Assembly: GCA_903866915.1 (NCBI GenBank)
Contig: CAIPPO010000154.1
Coordinates: forward strand, 1-64,000
Direction: 5' to 3'
DNA: 64,000 bases
Source of the DNA: an uncultured Mucilaginibacter sp.
Lineage (GTDB): Bacteria; Bacteroidota; Bacteroidia; Sphingobacteriales; Sphingobacteriaceae
This document shows positions 49,303 through 57,766 of the stretch, in pieces. Position 1 is the stretch's first letter, and each line of letters begins with the position of its first letter. The translations under genes were made by a program, and so were the position numbers. The notes beneath the pieces were generated by a model, which was not told where the DNA came from, searched no databases, and saw nothing but the letters and a program-made list of their open reading frames with translations.

Positions 49303-50430
49303 TTAAGATTCTAATTCATGCTCACTCTCATTGCCTTCAACCTGGTGCTCATGGATGGTTTTGCTTTTTCCAAAATTGGTTGCTACAGCGTGTACTGCAA
49401 CAGCTGCCACGGTAACTCCCAGTGCAACTTCGCCCAGTTTGTCCGCATCGGCTTCAATGCCGAAACCGGCAAATGAAGAACCTCTGTCGTACAGCCTTCC
49501 GTTATCCCAATAATTCTCTTCACTACAGCCTATGCAAGGGTGCCCCGCCTGTATAGGGAAGCTGGTACCACCGTTCCATTTGGTTACACCGCAGGCATTA
49601 TATGTTGTTGGTCCTTTACATCCCATTTTGTAAAGGCAATAGCCTTTTTTAGCATTTTCATCGTCGAAGCTTTCGACAAATAATCCCGCATCATAAAACG
49701 GACGGCGATAACAGGTGTCGTGTACCCGTTTGTTGTAAAATGCTTTTGGACGGCCAATACGGTCTAATTCAGGTATTTTGCCAAAAGTTAAATAATGAAC
49801 GATGACTCCAGCCATCACTTCACCTATTGGAGGGCAACCCGGTACTTTGATAATAGGTTTGTTTGTAATCAATTTATGAATTGGCGTGGCGCCGGTTGGA
49901 TTAGGTTTGGCCGATTGTACACAACCATTGCTGGCGCAGCTGCCCCAGGCTATAATAGCTGCAGCGCCTTCTGAAACCTCATTTAAAATTTGCAGCGATG
50001 TTTTGCCACCTATCATACAGTATACGCCATCGGCACCAACAGGTACGCTGCCTTCGATACAAAGAATATACTGTCCTTTATATTTGGTCATCGTATTTTT
50101 CAATGCGGCTTCAGCCTGGGTTCCCGAAGCAGCCATTAGGGTCTCGCTGTAATCAAGTGAAATTTTGTCAAGCAGGATATCTGCTACAATAGGGTGTGAT
50201 GAACGGATGAAGCTTTCGCTGCAGCAAGTGCACTCCTGGAAATGCAGCCAGATCACCGGCATCCTTGGTTTGGTCTCTAAGGCTTTGGTAACCTGCCCTA
50301 TGGCCGATTGCTCGAGGCCAATAAAGGCAGTCATTAAACTAACAAATTTTACAAAATCGCGGCGGGAATACCCTTTTCGCTGCACCTCCTCATAGTAAGT
50401 GGGTTGCATTGGTATCAATTCATTATTCAT
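49303..50430 (-). CDS. hyaA: [NiFe]-hydrogenase small subunit with Tat signal, O2-tolerant-type Cys motifs
   Basis: 375 aa; twin-arginine [56 protein letters not shown]-terminal hydrophobic anchor. Confidence 0.96.
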   Translation of the reverse strand: MNNELIPMQPTYYEEVQRKGYSRRDFVKFVSLMTAFIGLEQSAIGQVTKALETKPRMPVIWLHFQECTCCSESFIRSSHPIVADILLDKISLDYSETLMAASGTQAEAALKNTMTKYKGQYILCIEGSVPVGADGVYCMIGGKTSLQILNEVSEGAAAIIAWGSCASNGCVQSAKPNPTGATPIHKLITNKPIIKVPGCPPIGEVMAGVIVHYLTFGKIPELDRIGRPKAFYNKRVHDTCYRRPFYDAGLFVESFDDENAKKGYCLYKMGCKGPTTYNACGVTKWNGGTSFPIQAGHPCIGCSEENYWDNGRLYDRGSSFAGFGIEADADKLGEVALGVTVAAVAVHAVATNFGKSKTIHEHQVEGNESEHELES

Positions 50431-50706
50431 AATAACGATGATTTAAATAGTTGGTTGAAATTCAGGCTGAGTGGCTAAATATGATCAAACCTACAGTGAG
50501 CAAAAAGATTAAATCCTAATTAAAATCACTTTCTAAACTGATTGATATCATATACTTAATGATAGGTACCGGATATTTTTGAGCTAAAAGCTCAGGATAG
50601 TTAAATTCTAATTTCAACCCGGCAAAAGCCAGGATGCGCCAGATTTCGCTCAGTTGTGATAGCGTTTAATTTAATCAGCTCCAAAATCAATTTTAGGTCA
50701 TCAGCA

Positions 50707-51048
50707 ATGCACGAGCTTTCTGTTGTAATGGGAATCATTAAGATCGCAGAAGATTACGCGATAGCCGCCGGTGCACATAGCGTTGACGAGGTTGAACTGG
50801 ATATTGGCACCCTAAGTGGCATCGATATGGACAGCATGGACTTTGCATGGAAGCAGGCCAAAAAAGGCACTATGTTAAATGATAGTGTTAAAAAAATAAA
50901 CAGCATTACTGCGAAGGCAAAATGTCTTGATTGCAATGCTGAGTTTCCGATAAAAAATTATTACGATGCCTGCCCTGTTTGCGGCGAGCATTTGATTAAT
51001 ATTATTTGCGGCAAAGAATTGAAGGTGCGATCCCTGCTGGTTTCCTGA
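50707..51048 (+). CDS. hypA: Hydrogenase nickel incorporation protein HypA
   Basis: Translation from the internal ATG at 50707: MHELSVVMGIIKIAEDYA; zinc motifs CLDC and CPVCGE. The longer ORF start at 50656 is probably not used because MHE is the canonical HypA start. Confidence 0.94.
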   Translation: MHELSVVMGIIKIAEDYAIAAGAHSVDEVELDIGTLSGIDMDSMDFAWKQAKKGTMLNDSVKKINSITAKAKCLDCNAEFPIKNYYDACPVCGEHLINIICGKELKVRSLLVS

Positions 51049-51084
51049 GATGAATTTTGAATTTAACCATTAAAACCAAAAAAA

Positions 51085-51903
51085 ATGTGTGCAACCTGCG
51101 GCTGCGGCTCTGACGGAAAAACAACCTATTTCCTGGTTGATAAAGATTTGTCTCATATTCGTGATCACAACCATAGCCATCCTCATTCCCATGATCATCC
51201 ACATGATCAGGGGCATACCCATCCCCAGCCTAATGAAAAAAAGATCATTGATGTGGAAATGGACGTTTTGTACCAAAACAACCTGCTTGCTGAGCGTAAC
51301 CGGGGCTATTTTGACGCAAAAAATATTTTGGCGCTCAACCTGGTAAGTTCGCCAGGATCGGGCAAGACTTCCTTACTGGAAAAGACTTTAACCGATCTGA
51401 AAGCTGAGCTATGCTTTGCTGTGATAGAAGGCGATCAGCAAACTAACAATGATGCTGACCGAATTTTTGCTACCGGCACTAAAGTTACCCAGATCAATAC
51501 AGGTAAAGGTTGCCACCTTGATGCACACATGATTTTACATGCCACCCGGGGTTTAAAACCGGCTGATAACTCGGTATTGTTTATAGAAAATGTTGGCAAT
51601 CTGGTTTGTCCGGCCATGTTTGACCTTGGCGAAAAAGAAAGAGTAGTGATTATTAGTGTTACCGAGGGCGATGATAAGCCGCTAAAGTATCCCGATATGT
51701 TTCATTCTTCAACCTTGTGCATTATTAATAAAATTGATTTGCTGCCGTATGTGCCCTTTGATATAGAAAAAGTAAAGGCCAATGCAAAAAAAGTGAATCA
51801 CAAGCTTGAGATTATTGAAGTAAGCTGCACAACCGGCGAGGGCTTGCCTATTTGGTATCAATGGTTAAAATCAAAAGTATTGCAGCCTGAACCGGCCATT
51901 TAA
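51085..51903 (+). CDS. hypB: Hydrogenase nickel incorporation GTPase HypB
   Basis: 272 aa; MCATCGCG N-terminus, His-rich segment, P-loop SSPGSGKTSLLEKTL, IENVGNLVCPAMFDLGE, NKIDLLPY. Confidence 0.97.
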   Translation: MCATCGCGSDGKTTYFLVDKDLSHIRDHNHSHPHSHDHPHDQGHTHPQPNEKKIIDVEMDVLYQNNLLAERNRGYFDAKNILALNLVSSPGSGKTSLLEKTLTDLKAELCFAVIEGDQQTNNDADRIFATGTKVTQINTGKGCHLDAHMILHATRGLKPADNSVLFIENVGNLVCPAMFDLGEKERVVIISVTEGDDKPLKYPDMFHSSTLCIINKIDLLPYVPFDIEKVKANAKKVNHKLEIIEVSCTTGEGLPIWYQWLKSKVLQPEPAI

Positions 51904-51939
51904 GGCTGATTTTGCTAACTGTGTTTTAAAAATTATATC

Positions 51940-52188
51940 ATGTGTTTAGCTATACCCGGTAAAATATTAGAAATTAACGACGAACTTGATGTCTTGTTCC
52001 GCACAGCTAAAGTTTCCTTTGGTGGGATCCAAAAATCTATTAACCTCTGCATGGTGCCCGATGCCCAGGTTGGCGATTATGTGCTGGTACATGTAGGAGT
52101 AGCTATCAGTAAAGTTGATGAGGAGGAAGCAAGCAAAGTTTTTAGCTATTTAAAAGCTATGGGTGAAGTTACTGAACTTGACATTTAA
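51940..52188 (+). CDS. hypC: HypC/HybG/HupF hydrogenase chaperone
   Basis: 82 aa; MCLAIPGKILEI start is diagnostic. Confidence 0.96.
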   Translation: MCLAIPGKILEINDELDVLFRTAKVSFGGIQKSINLCMVPDAQVGDYVLVHVGVAISKVDEEEASKVFSYLKAMGEVTELDI

Positions 52189-52192
52189 TGCA

Positions 52193-53398
52193 TTATTTAC
52201 CGATATTCTTTTCGTTGCCATTTTTGAAGATATTTTCACTGTTCAACAGGTAAACGCCTTTTGTCACTATGACGTCTCCGGCGACCAATCCGGAGGTAAC
52301 AGAACAATAAAGCTGATTGCCAGCTCCGGTCGTTACGCGTCGCATGGAAAAGCTGCCACTGGTGTTTTTAAGCCAAACTATTTGCCCATCAGCAGTTGTA
52401 ATTAAAGCAGTAACCGGAATAGCCGGTATTTTTTGATTACCCGGTATCTTCGATAGGTAAGCCAGCATTCCCGGTCTTATCGTGCCATACGCATTCGGGA
52501 TACTTACCCTAACCAGATTAACTTTCGAATTTCCAGATAGCTCAGGGTTTACAAATTCTACCTTTCCTTTGATCACCCTGCCATCCAAATCCGGGAAAGA
52601 CACATTAACTACATCGTTCTCTTTATAGTTTACCGCCTCATTGGCATAAAGCTGTGCCTGCACCCATAAATTATTTAGTTTCTGCGTCTTTAGTACGGGC
52701 ATCCCTGCCGTTAGGTAGTCTCCTTCATGTACCGATAGCTCGCTTACTGTACCACCGATACTACTTAAAACGTTTACCGTGGCCGATACCTTTGCCGACG
52801 CAGCCAATTCTTTAACCTGAGTAGCCGTTAGGCCCCAAAGCTGCAATTTGTTTTCGGCAGCGCTAACCAGTTGCCTGTAGTCTACATCTGGGTTTTGCAA
52901 TTGCTTTTGCTGCTGCCTGGCAAGCAAATATTCTTTTTCTGCCTCCTGCAGTTCTTCGCTATAAATAGCATAAACTGGCTCGCCGATAGAAATTTTTTCA
53001 CCTACGGTCCGCACGAATAATTGTTGTATTCTTCCCGGCATTTTAGCGCTTAGTTCCTCAGCCTTATTTTCATCTACTGTAACAGTGCCGGTCACCATTT
53101 TTTCATTGCCGATGCTATGTCCAGCCACGGTGTCGGTTTCGATACCACCCAATTGGATTTGCGTTGCAGTAAGAATAATATGGTCCGCCTCCTTATTGTT
53201 ATTTCCGGTCAGCTCAACCCGGATCAGTTTCATCCCGCAAATAGGGCAGTTGCCATCATGATCCAGGTGTACCTGCGGATGCATGGAACAAGTATAGTAG
53301 GCTCTGCTTTGCGTGTAATTGGCAGTTGGATGCGATTTTTGTTTACATGCCATAAAGCAAAGTGTAAACACCAACGTTAGTATGATCAGCTTATTCAT
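52193..53398 (-). CDS. Efflux RND periplasmic adaptor (CusB-like) with heavy-metal-binding domain, copy 2
   Basis: Lipoprotein-like N-terminus LCFMACKQK, YTCSMHPQVHLDHDGNCPICGMKLIRVE; barrel-sandwich adaptor motifs. Start placed at MNKLIIL, internal to the supplied ORF (53425). Confidence 0.9.
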   Translation of the reverse strand: MNKLIILTLVFTLCFMACKQKSHPTANYTQSRAYYTCSMHPQVHLDHDGNCPICGMKLIRVELTGNNNKEADHIILTATQIQLGGIETDTVAGHSIGNEKMVTGTVTVDENKAEELSAKMPGRIQQLFVRTVGEKISIGEPVYAIYSEELQEAEKEYLLARQQQKQLQNPDVDYRQLVSAAENKLQLWGLTATQVKELAASAKVSATVNVLSSIGGTVSELSVHEGDYLTAGMPVLKTQKLNNLWVQAQLYANEAVNYKENDVVNVSFPDLDGRVIKGKVEFVNPELSGNSKVNLVRVSIPNAYGTIRPGMLAYLSKIPGNQKIPAIPVTALITTADGQIVWLKNTSGSFSMRRVTTGAGNQLYCSVTSGLVAGDVIVTKGVYLLNSENIFKNGNEKNIGK

Positions 53399-54659
53399 TA
53401 CTTTTTGTTTTAATAAAGCTTTCACTATCTGTTAAATATTGTGCATTTGCGGCTATACTATCCCTAAGGGAAAGGCCTGCAGTAATTTGCACTTCTTGTT
53501 CGTTAATAGCACCGGCGACTACTTGTTTGGCCTTGAATGAGGCGCCATTCTTTAGCCAGACTATTTTTGTTTTTCCCAGACCCACTACTGCAGAACGGGG
53601 AATCCAGAAGCCATTTATCTTTCCGGTTTCAATTTCGGCATCAAACTGGCTGTTTACTTTCAGCCTGTGATCCATATTATGCAGGTAAACCCGTATGCTT
53701 AGGGTCTTATCGCCATCTCGCAATACGGGTTCAATGAAATCAACTTTAGCGTTTAAGGGCTGTGCCGGGGCATCCGGGAAGTAGATTTTAACAAGCTGGT
53801 TTAATTTTAGACTTTTCATAGCCGACCGGTCGATCTTGATGATGGCCCAAAGCCTATGGGGGTCAACCACATTAAATAAAACCTGCCCTTTTGTTACGTA
53901 CATGCCTTGCTGAATAGCTAAGGGAATATTGTCGGTTACATTTCCCGTTGGTTCGGTATTTGCAGAGCCAGGAATCTGGCTGTGTGCCACATCATGAACG
54001 TGTCCCTCAAAGTCGCTGTAAACCGGTAAGCTATAAAAAGGTTTTCCCGATGTCTGAAGGTACTTCACTTGTTCCCCAGTCATGCCATTGAGCAAAAGTT
54101 TTTGTTTTGCAGCGTTGAGTAGCTCCGGGTCCGCGGCCGGGTTTTTAGCCAGGAAAATAAAATCCTGCTGCGCTGTAACCATCTCCGGACTATAAATATC
54201 AAAAATACGTTGTCCGATATGAATTTCCTGGAATGCATATTTGATATAAAGTTTTTCTATCCTGCCCGAAAAGCGTGCACTGATGTTATTAAATGTCCGG
54301 CTGTCAAAATCGAGGTAACCCTTGGCTGTAATATGGGTTGGAATTTCTTTCGCTAACGGTACAATCGTATTAACATTAGCTATAACATTCGAGTTAACTG
54401 ATTGGAGCACCGTATTTAAATCAATTCCGGCTTTTTCACTTGCCTGGCCAAATTTTTTGATCAGGGTCATCCCGCAAATGGGGCAGGTACCCGGATGATC
54501 TTCCAATATTTCGTGATGCATAGGGCAGGTATATTGGGCACTGCTTGTAACTTGTTCCGCTGCTGCCTCCTTTTTCTGATCTGTACAGGACTGGAGTAGT
54601 ATCAAAACTATTGCAATGCTGCCTATGACTGTACTAATTGCTTTCATTTTCTCTTTCAT
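53391..54659 (-). CDS. cusB: Efflux RND periplasmic adaptor (CusB-like) with heavy-metal-binding domain, copy 1
   Basis: 422 aa; lipobox LLQSC; YTCPMHHEILEDHPGTCPICGMTLIKKFG; ARFSGRIEKLYIKYAFQEIHIGQRIFDIYSPEMVTAQQDF. Confidence 0.92.
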   Translation of the reverse strand: MKEKMKAISTVIGSIAIVLILLQSCTDQKKEAAAEQVTSSAQYTCPMHHEILEDHPGTCPICGMTLIKKFGQASEKAGIDLNTVLQSVNSNVIANVNTIVPLAKEIPTHITAKGYLDFDSRTFNNISARFSGRIEKLYIKYAFQEIHIGQRIFDIYSPEMVTAQQDFIFLAKNPAADPELLNAAKQKLLLNGMTGEQVKYLQTSGKPFYSLPVYSDFEGHVHDVAHSQIPGSANTEPTGNVTDNIPLAIQQGMYVTKGQVLFNVVDPHRLWAIIKIDRSAMKSLKLNQLVKIYFPDAPAQPLNAKVDFIEPVLRDGDKTLSIRVYLHNMDHRLKVNSQFDAEIETGKINGFWIPRSAVVGLGKTKIVWLKNGASFKAKQVVAGAINEQEVQITAGLSLRDSIAANAQYLTDSESFIKTKSNE

Positions 54660-55869
54660 AAGCCACTTGTAAGTTTAATAGTAATTGCAAACTATCCAGG
54701 TAAGTTATGCGTGCAGCCTGGAGGTCCCTGATGCTAGTAAGCACCGATAGAAGATCACCTGTATTTTGATCATAGGCCAACAGTGCTGTTTTGTAACTAT
54801 TTTGCAAGGCCGGGATAATGTTATGCTGATAGTTTAATAACTGCTTTTTAGTACTGGCTATGTTAGATTTTAGCCCCGCAAGCTGTCCTTCTGCCTGGTT
54901 AATTATATCGGCCTTTTTTTGCCTCAGTTCTTCCACTTCAAATTGTATTCCTTTCCTGTTGGCCTGATATTCTTTCGATGCCCATGGCGCAATAGGTATC
55001 GTTACAGATGCCATCAGGATATATTGATTCGGCATATTGCCGTAACTGAACATATGGCCAGCCTGTATACCAAAATCGGGCTTGCGTTTACTGTATTCCA
55101 TTCCCGCGCTCAATCGCTGCAGTTCGATATTACGGCAAATGCTTTTGATGTCGCTGCGTTTATCGGCTAAATACCCGGTATCGGTTACTGCCGCTTCATA
55201 ATCTTTTATAACATAAGTAGTATCTATTTCAAATGCGGTCAGTTTGTTTCGGTTCATCAGGGTATTCAGCATAATATTCCTTTGGATGATCTCGTTTGCT
55301 AATTGCTCGCGATTGTTCTCGAGTTCAAAAAGCTCGGCCTTTGCTTTGTAGATGTTACTCAGGTTCTCTTTCCCATAAGTAAGCCTGATATTGGCGTCTT
55401 TAAGCATATAATCAAGCAGGCTTTTTGTATTTTGTAATTGGGCCAGTTTCTTTTCCAGCACCAGTCGTTCATAATACCCTTGTTTTGCCTGCGCTACCAA
55501 TTGATTTTTAAGATAGTTTTTGTCTTCATTGGTTACTTTAGACAAGCCTTGCATATAAGCTTCTTTTGCTTTAAGCTTGGCGGGGTTGGTAAACATTTGC
55601 TCTGCCTGTATCATAAACGAACCGGTATTGGGGTTAAGCTGGTAAGGCGTTTGGTATTGCCCGGCACTTAGTTTTGGTGCATCCATGCTTTTTGCCCCGG
55701 CTGCATAAGCATGCTGCGCACTAGCCCGGCTATCGAAAACCTGCAATGAGGGATTGCCGCTTAAACGTGCAATAACGCTATCAAGTGGGAGTCGGGTTTG
55801 CGCATTGGTGATTGATGCGTATGCAATTAAAGCAAGTAAGATTCCTGATGTTTGATATTTTGTCTTCAT
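54634..55869 (-). CDS. cusC: TolC-family outer membrane efflux protein (CusC-like)
   Basis: 411 aa; signal peptide; alpha-helical OEP-like repeats; within the efflux operon. Confidence 0.87.
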   Translation of the reverse strand: MKTKYQTSGILLALIAYASITNAQTRLPLDSVIARLSGNPSLQVFDSRASAQHAYAAGAKSMDAPKLSAGQYQTPYQLNPNTGSFMIQAEQMFTNPAKLKAKEAYMQGLSKVTNEDKNYLKNQLVAQAKQGYYERLVLEKKLAQLQNTKSLLDYMLKDANIRLTYGKENLSNIYKAKAELFELENNREQLANEIIQRNIMLNTLMNRNKLTAFEIDTTYVIKDYEAAVTDTGYLADKRSDIKSICRNIELQRLSAGMEYSKRKPDFGIQAGHMFSYGNMPNQYILMASVTIPIAPWASKEYQANRKGIQFEVEELRQKKADIINQAEGQLAGLKSNIASTKKQLLNYQHNIIPALQNSYKTALLAYDQNTGDLLSVLTSIRDLQAARITYLDSLQLLLNLQVAYERENESN

Positions 55870-55873
55870 GTTT

Positions 55874-57766
55874 TTATTCCTTTACTTCCAAAACTTCCAG
55901 CTTGCCGTTTTTTCGGAGTTCATATTCTTTTACCATCAAAAAGATAAGTGGGGTTACCAGTAAAATATGGGTAGAAGAAGTTAATACGCCTCCTATCATT
56001 GGTAATACTATGGGCAACATCACATCGCTACCTGTTCCGCTTGCCCATAATACGGGCACTAAGCCAAACAAAGCCACACAAACGGTCATCAGTTTAGGAC
56101 GAAGCCGCTTTACCGCGCCATTCATTACATATTCCCGTAAATCTTCCCTGGTAATGCTTTCTTTTGAATTGCCTTTGAGCGCAACCAGTTGCTGCATGGC
56201 ATCGTTCAGGTAAATAACCATCACAATACCTGTTTCCACCGCTATGCCGAAAAGCGCTATAAAGCCAACGGCAACGGCAACTGATAAATGCACGCCAAAG
56301 AAATAGACCATATATGCGCCGCCGATCAGGGCAAAGGGTATCGAAATCAAGCTGAAAAATGCTTCTCTGATAGAATGAAAAGCAAAATAGAGACATACAA
56401 AAATGATGATCAATACGGCCGGTAAAATCAATGTCAGGGTATGTTCGGCCCGGATCAAATTTTCATATTGACCGCTCCATTCAATGTAATAGCCTTTGGG
56501 AAGCGTTTTTGCCAAATCGTTTAACCTTTGCTTTGCCTCCTGAACTGTACTGCCCAGGTCGCGATCGCGCACATTAAACAATACTGTACCGCGTAATAAA
56601 GCATTTTCTGATTGGATCATTGCCGGTCCATCACTGATTTTAATTGTCGCTACTGACGATAAGGGTATCGGTCCGTTAGTAGCAGTTTGTACCAGTGTTC
56701 GCTTCAATTCGTCCAGGTTGCTCCTGAAATCCTGCGCTAGACGAAGATTTACACTAAATCGCCTGCGTCCCTCCACCGTTGTGGTCAGGTTCATGCCACC
56801 CAGTGCGCTTTCCACTACCTCGTTTACATCATTTACGCTTAAACCGTATCGTCCTATAGCATCCTTGTTCACGGTTATATCCAGGTATTTGCCGCCGGTA
56901 ATGGGGTCCACATACAGGTCTTTCACTCCATTAAGTCCCTGTAAAGCTTGTTTCATCTGGTTGGATAAAGCGTAGATAGTGTCCAGGTTTTGCCCATAAA
57001 CCTTCAGGCCCACGTCGGTACGAATACCGGTCGAAAGCATATTGATACGGTTGATAATGGGTTGTGTCCAGCCGTTAACTACGCCGGGTATCTGCAATTT
57101 GGCATTAAGCTCGTTGATGATATCCTCCTTTTTGATGCCCTTGCGCCATTCATCTTTTGGTTTTAATAAGATGATCGTTTCAGTCATGCTGATAGGGGAA
57201 TTATCCGTGGCTGTATTGGCACGGCCGGCCTTGCCCAGTACATTTTTTACTTCGGGCACACTTTTGATGATCTTATCCTGAACCTGTAATAGCTGCTTCG
57301 CCTCGGCATTGGAAACATCTGGCTGGGTAACCGGCATAAACAGCATAGTGCCTTCATCCAATGGCGGCATAAACTCGCTTCCCAGGCTTAACAGCAAGGG
57401 AATACTGATCACTAAAGCGATGATATTGATAGAAAGCGTTGTTTTGCGCCAGGTCATGCACCAGTTTAAAACCGGCTGATAGATTTTTTGGAGACCCTTG
57501 TTCAAAGGATTTTTATCGTCGGTGCGCAATTTGCCCTTTAGGAAAAACGAAATGAGTACCGGCGCAAGCGTAACCGCCAACACTGCATCAATAGCCAGGA
57601 TAAATGATTTTGTCCAGGCAAGCGGGCCGAATAATTTTCCTTCCTGACCTTCCAGCATAAATACCGGAAGGAACGAAGCCACAATGATCAGGGTTGAAAA
57701 GAAAACGCCACGGCCAACCTGCTTGCACGAGGCTTCAATTATTTTAATTCTTTCTATCGTGGTCAT
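55874..57766 (-). CDS. cusA: CusA-like heavy-metal RND pump, C-terminal part (TM5 onward)
   Basis: 630 aa beginning MTTIERIKIIEASCKQVGRGVFFSTLIIVASFLPVFMLEGQEGKLFGPLAWTKSFI, which is internal to full-length CusA proteins. Confidence 0.9.
   Translation of the reverse strand: MTTIERIKIIEASCKQVGRGVFFSTLIIVASFLPVFMLEGQEGKLFGPLAWTKSFILAIDAVLAVTLAPVLISFFLKGKLRTDDKNPLNKGLQKIYQPVLNWCMTWRKTTLSINIIALVISIPLLLSLGSEFMPPLDEGTMLFMPVTQPDVSNAEAKQLLQVQDKIIKSVPEVKNVLGKAGRANTATDNSPISMTETIILLKPKDEWRKGIKKEDIINELNAKLQIPGVVNGWTQPIINRINMLSTGIRTDVGLKVYGQNLDTIYALSNQMKQALQGLNGVKDLYVDPITGGKYLDITVNKDAIGRYGLSVNDVNEVVESALGGMNLTTTVEGRRRFSVNLRLAQDFRSNLDELKRTLVQTATNGPIPLSSVATIKISDGPAMIQSENALLRGTVLFNVRDRDLGSTVQEAKQRLNDLAKTLPKGYYIEWSGQYENLIRAEHTLTLILPAVLIIIFVCLYFAFHSIREAFFSLISIPFALIGGAYMVYFFGVHLSVAVAVGFIALFGIAVETGIVMVIYLNDAMQQLVALKGNSKESITREDLREYVMNGAVKRLRPKLMTVCVALFGLVPVLWASGTGSDVMLPIVLPMIGGVLTSSTHILLVTPLIFLMVKEYELRKNGKLEVLEVKE

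Noticed and set aside
50540-50560. Possible FNR-type site (ATTGATATCATA) upstream of hyaA
   Set aside because: Does not match the TTGAT-N4-ATCAA spacing; too weak to report as a regulatory feature.
50656-50706. Longer N-terminus for HypA from the ORF track
   Set aside because: The canonical HypA N-terminus is MHE, supplying the nickel ligand His2; the internal ATG at 50707 gives exactly MHELSV.
51160-51240. Repetitive CAT/CAC-rich sequence that might look like a tandem repeat
   Set aside because: It encodes the His-rich stretch of HypB in frame; no separate DNA repeat is needed.
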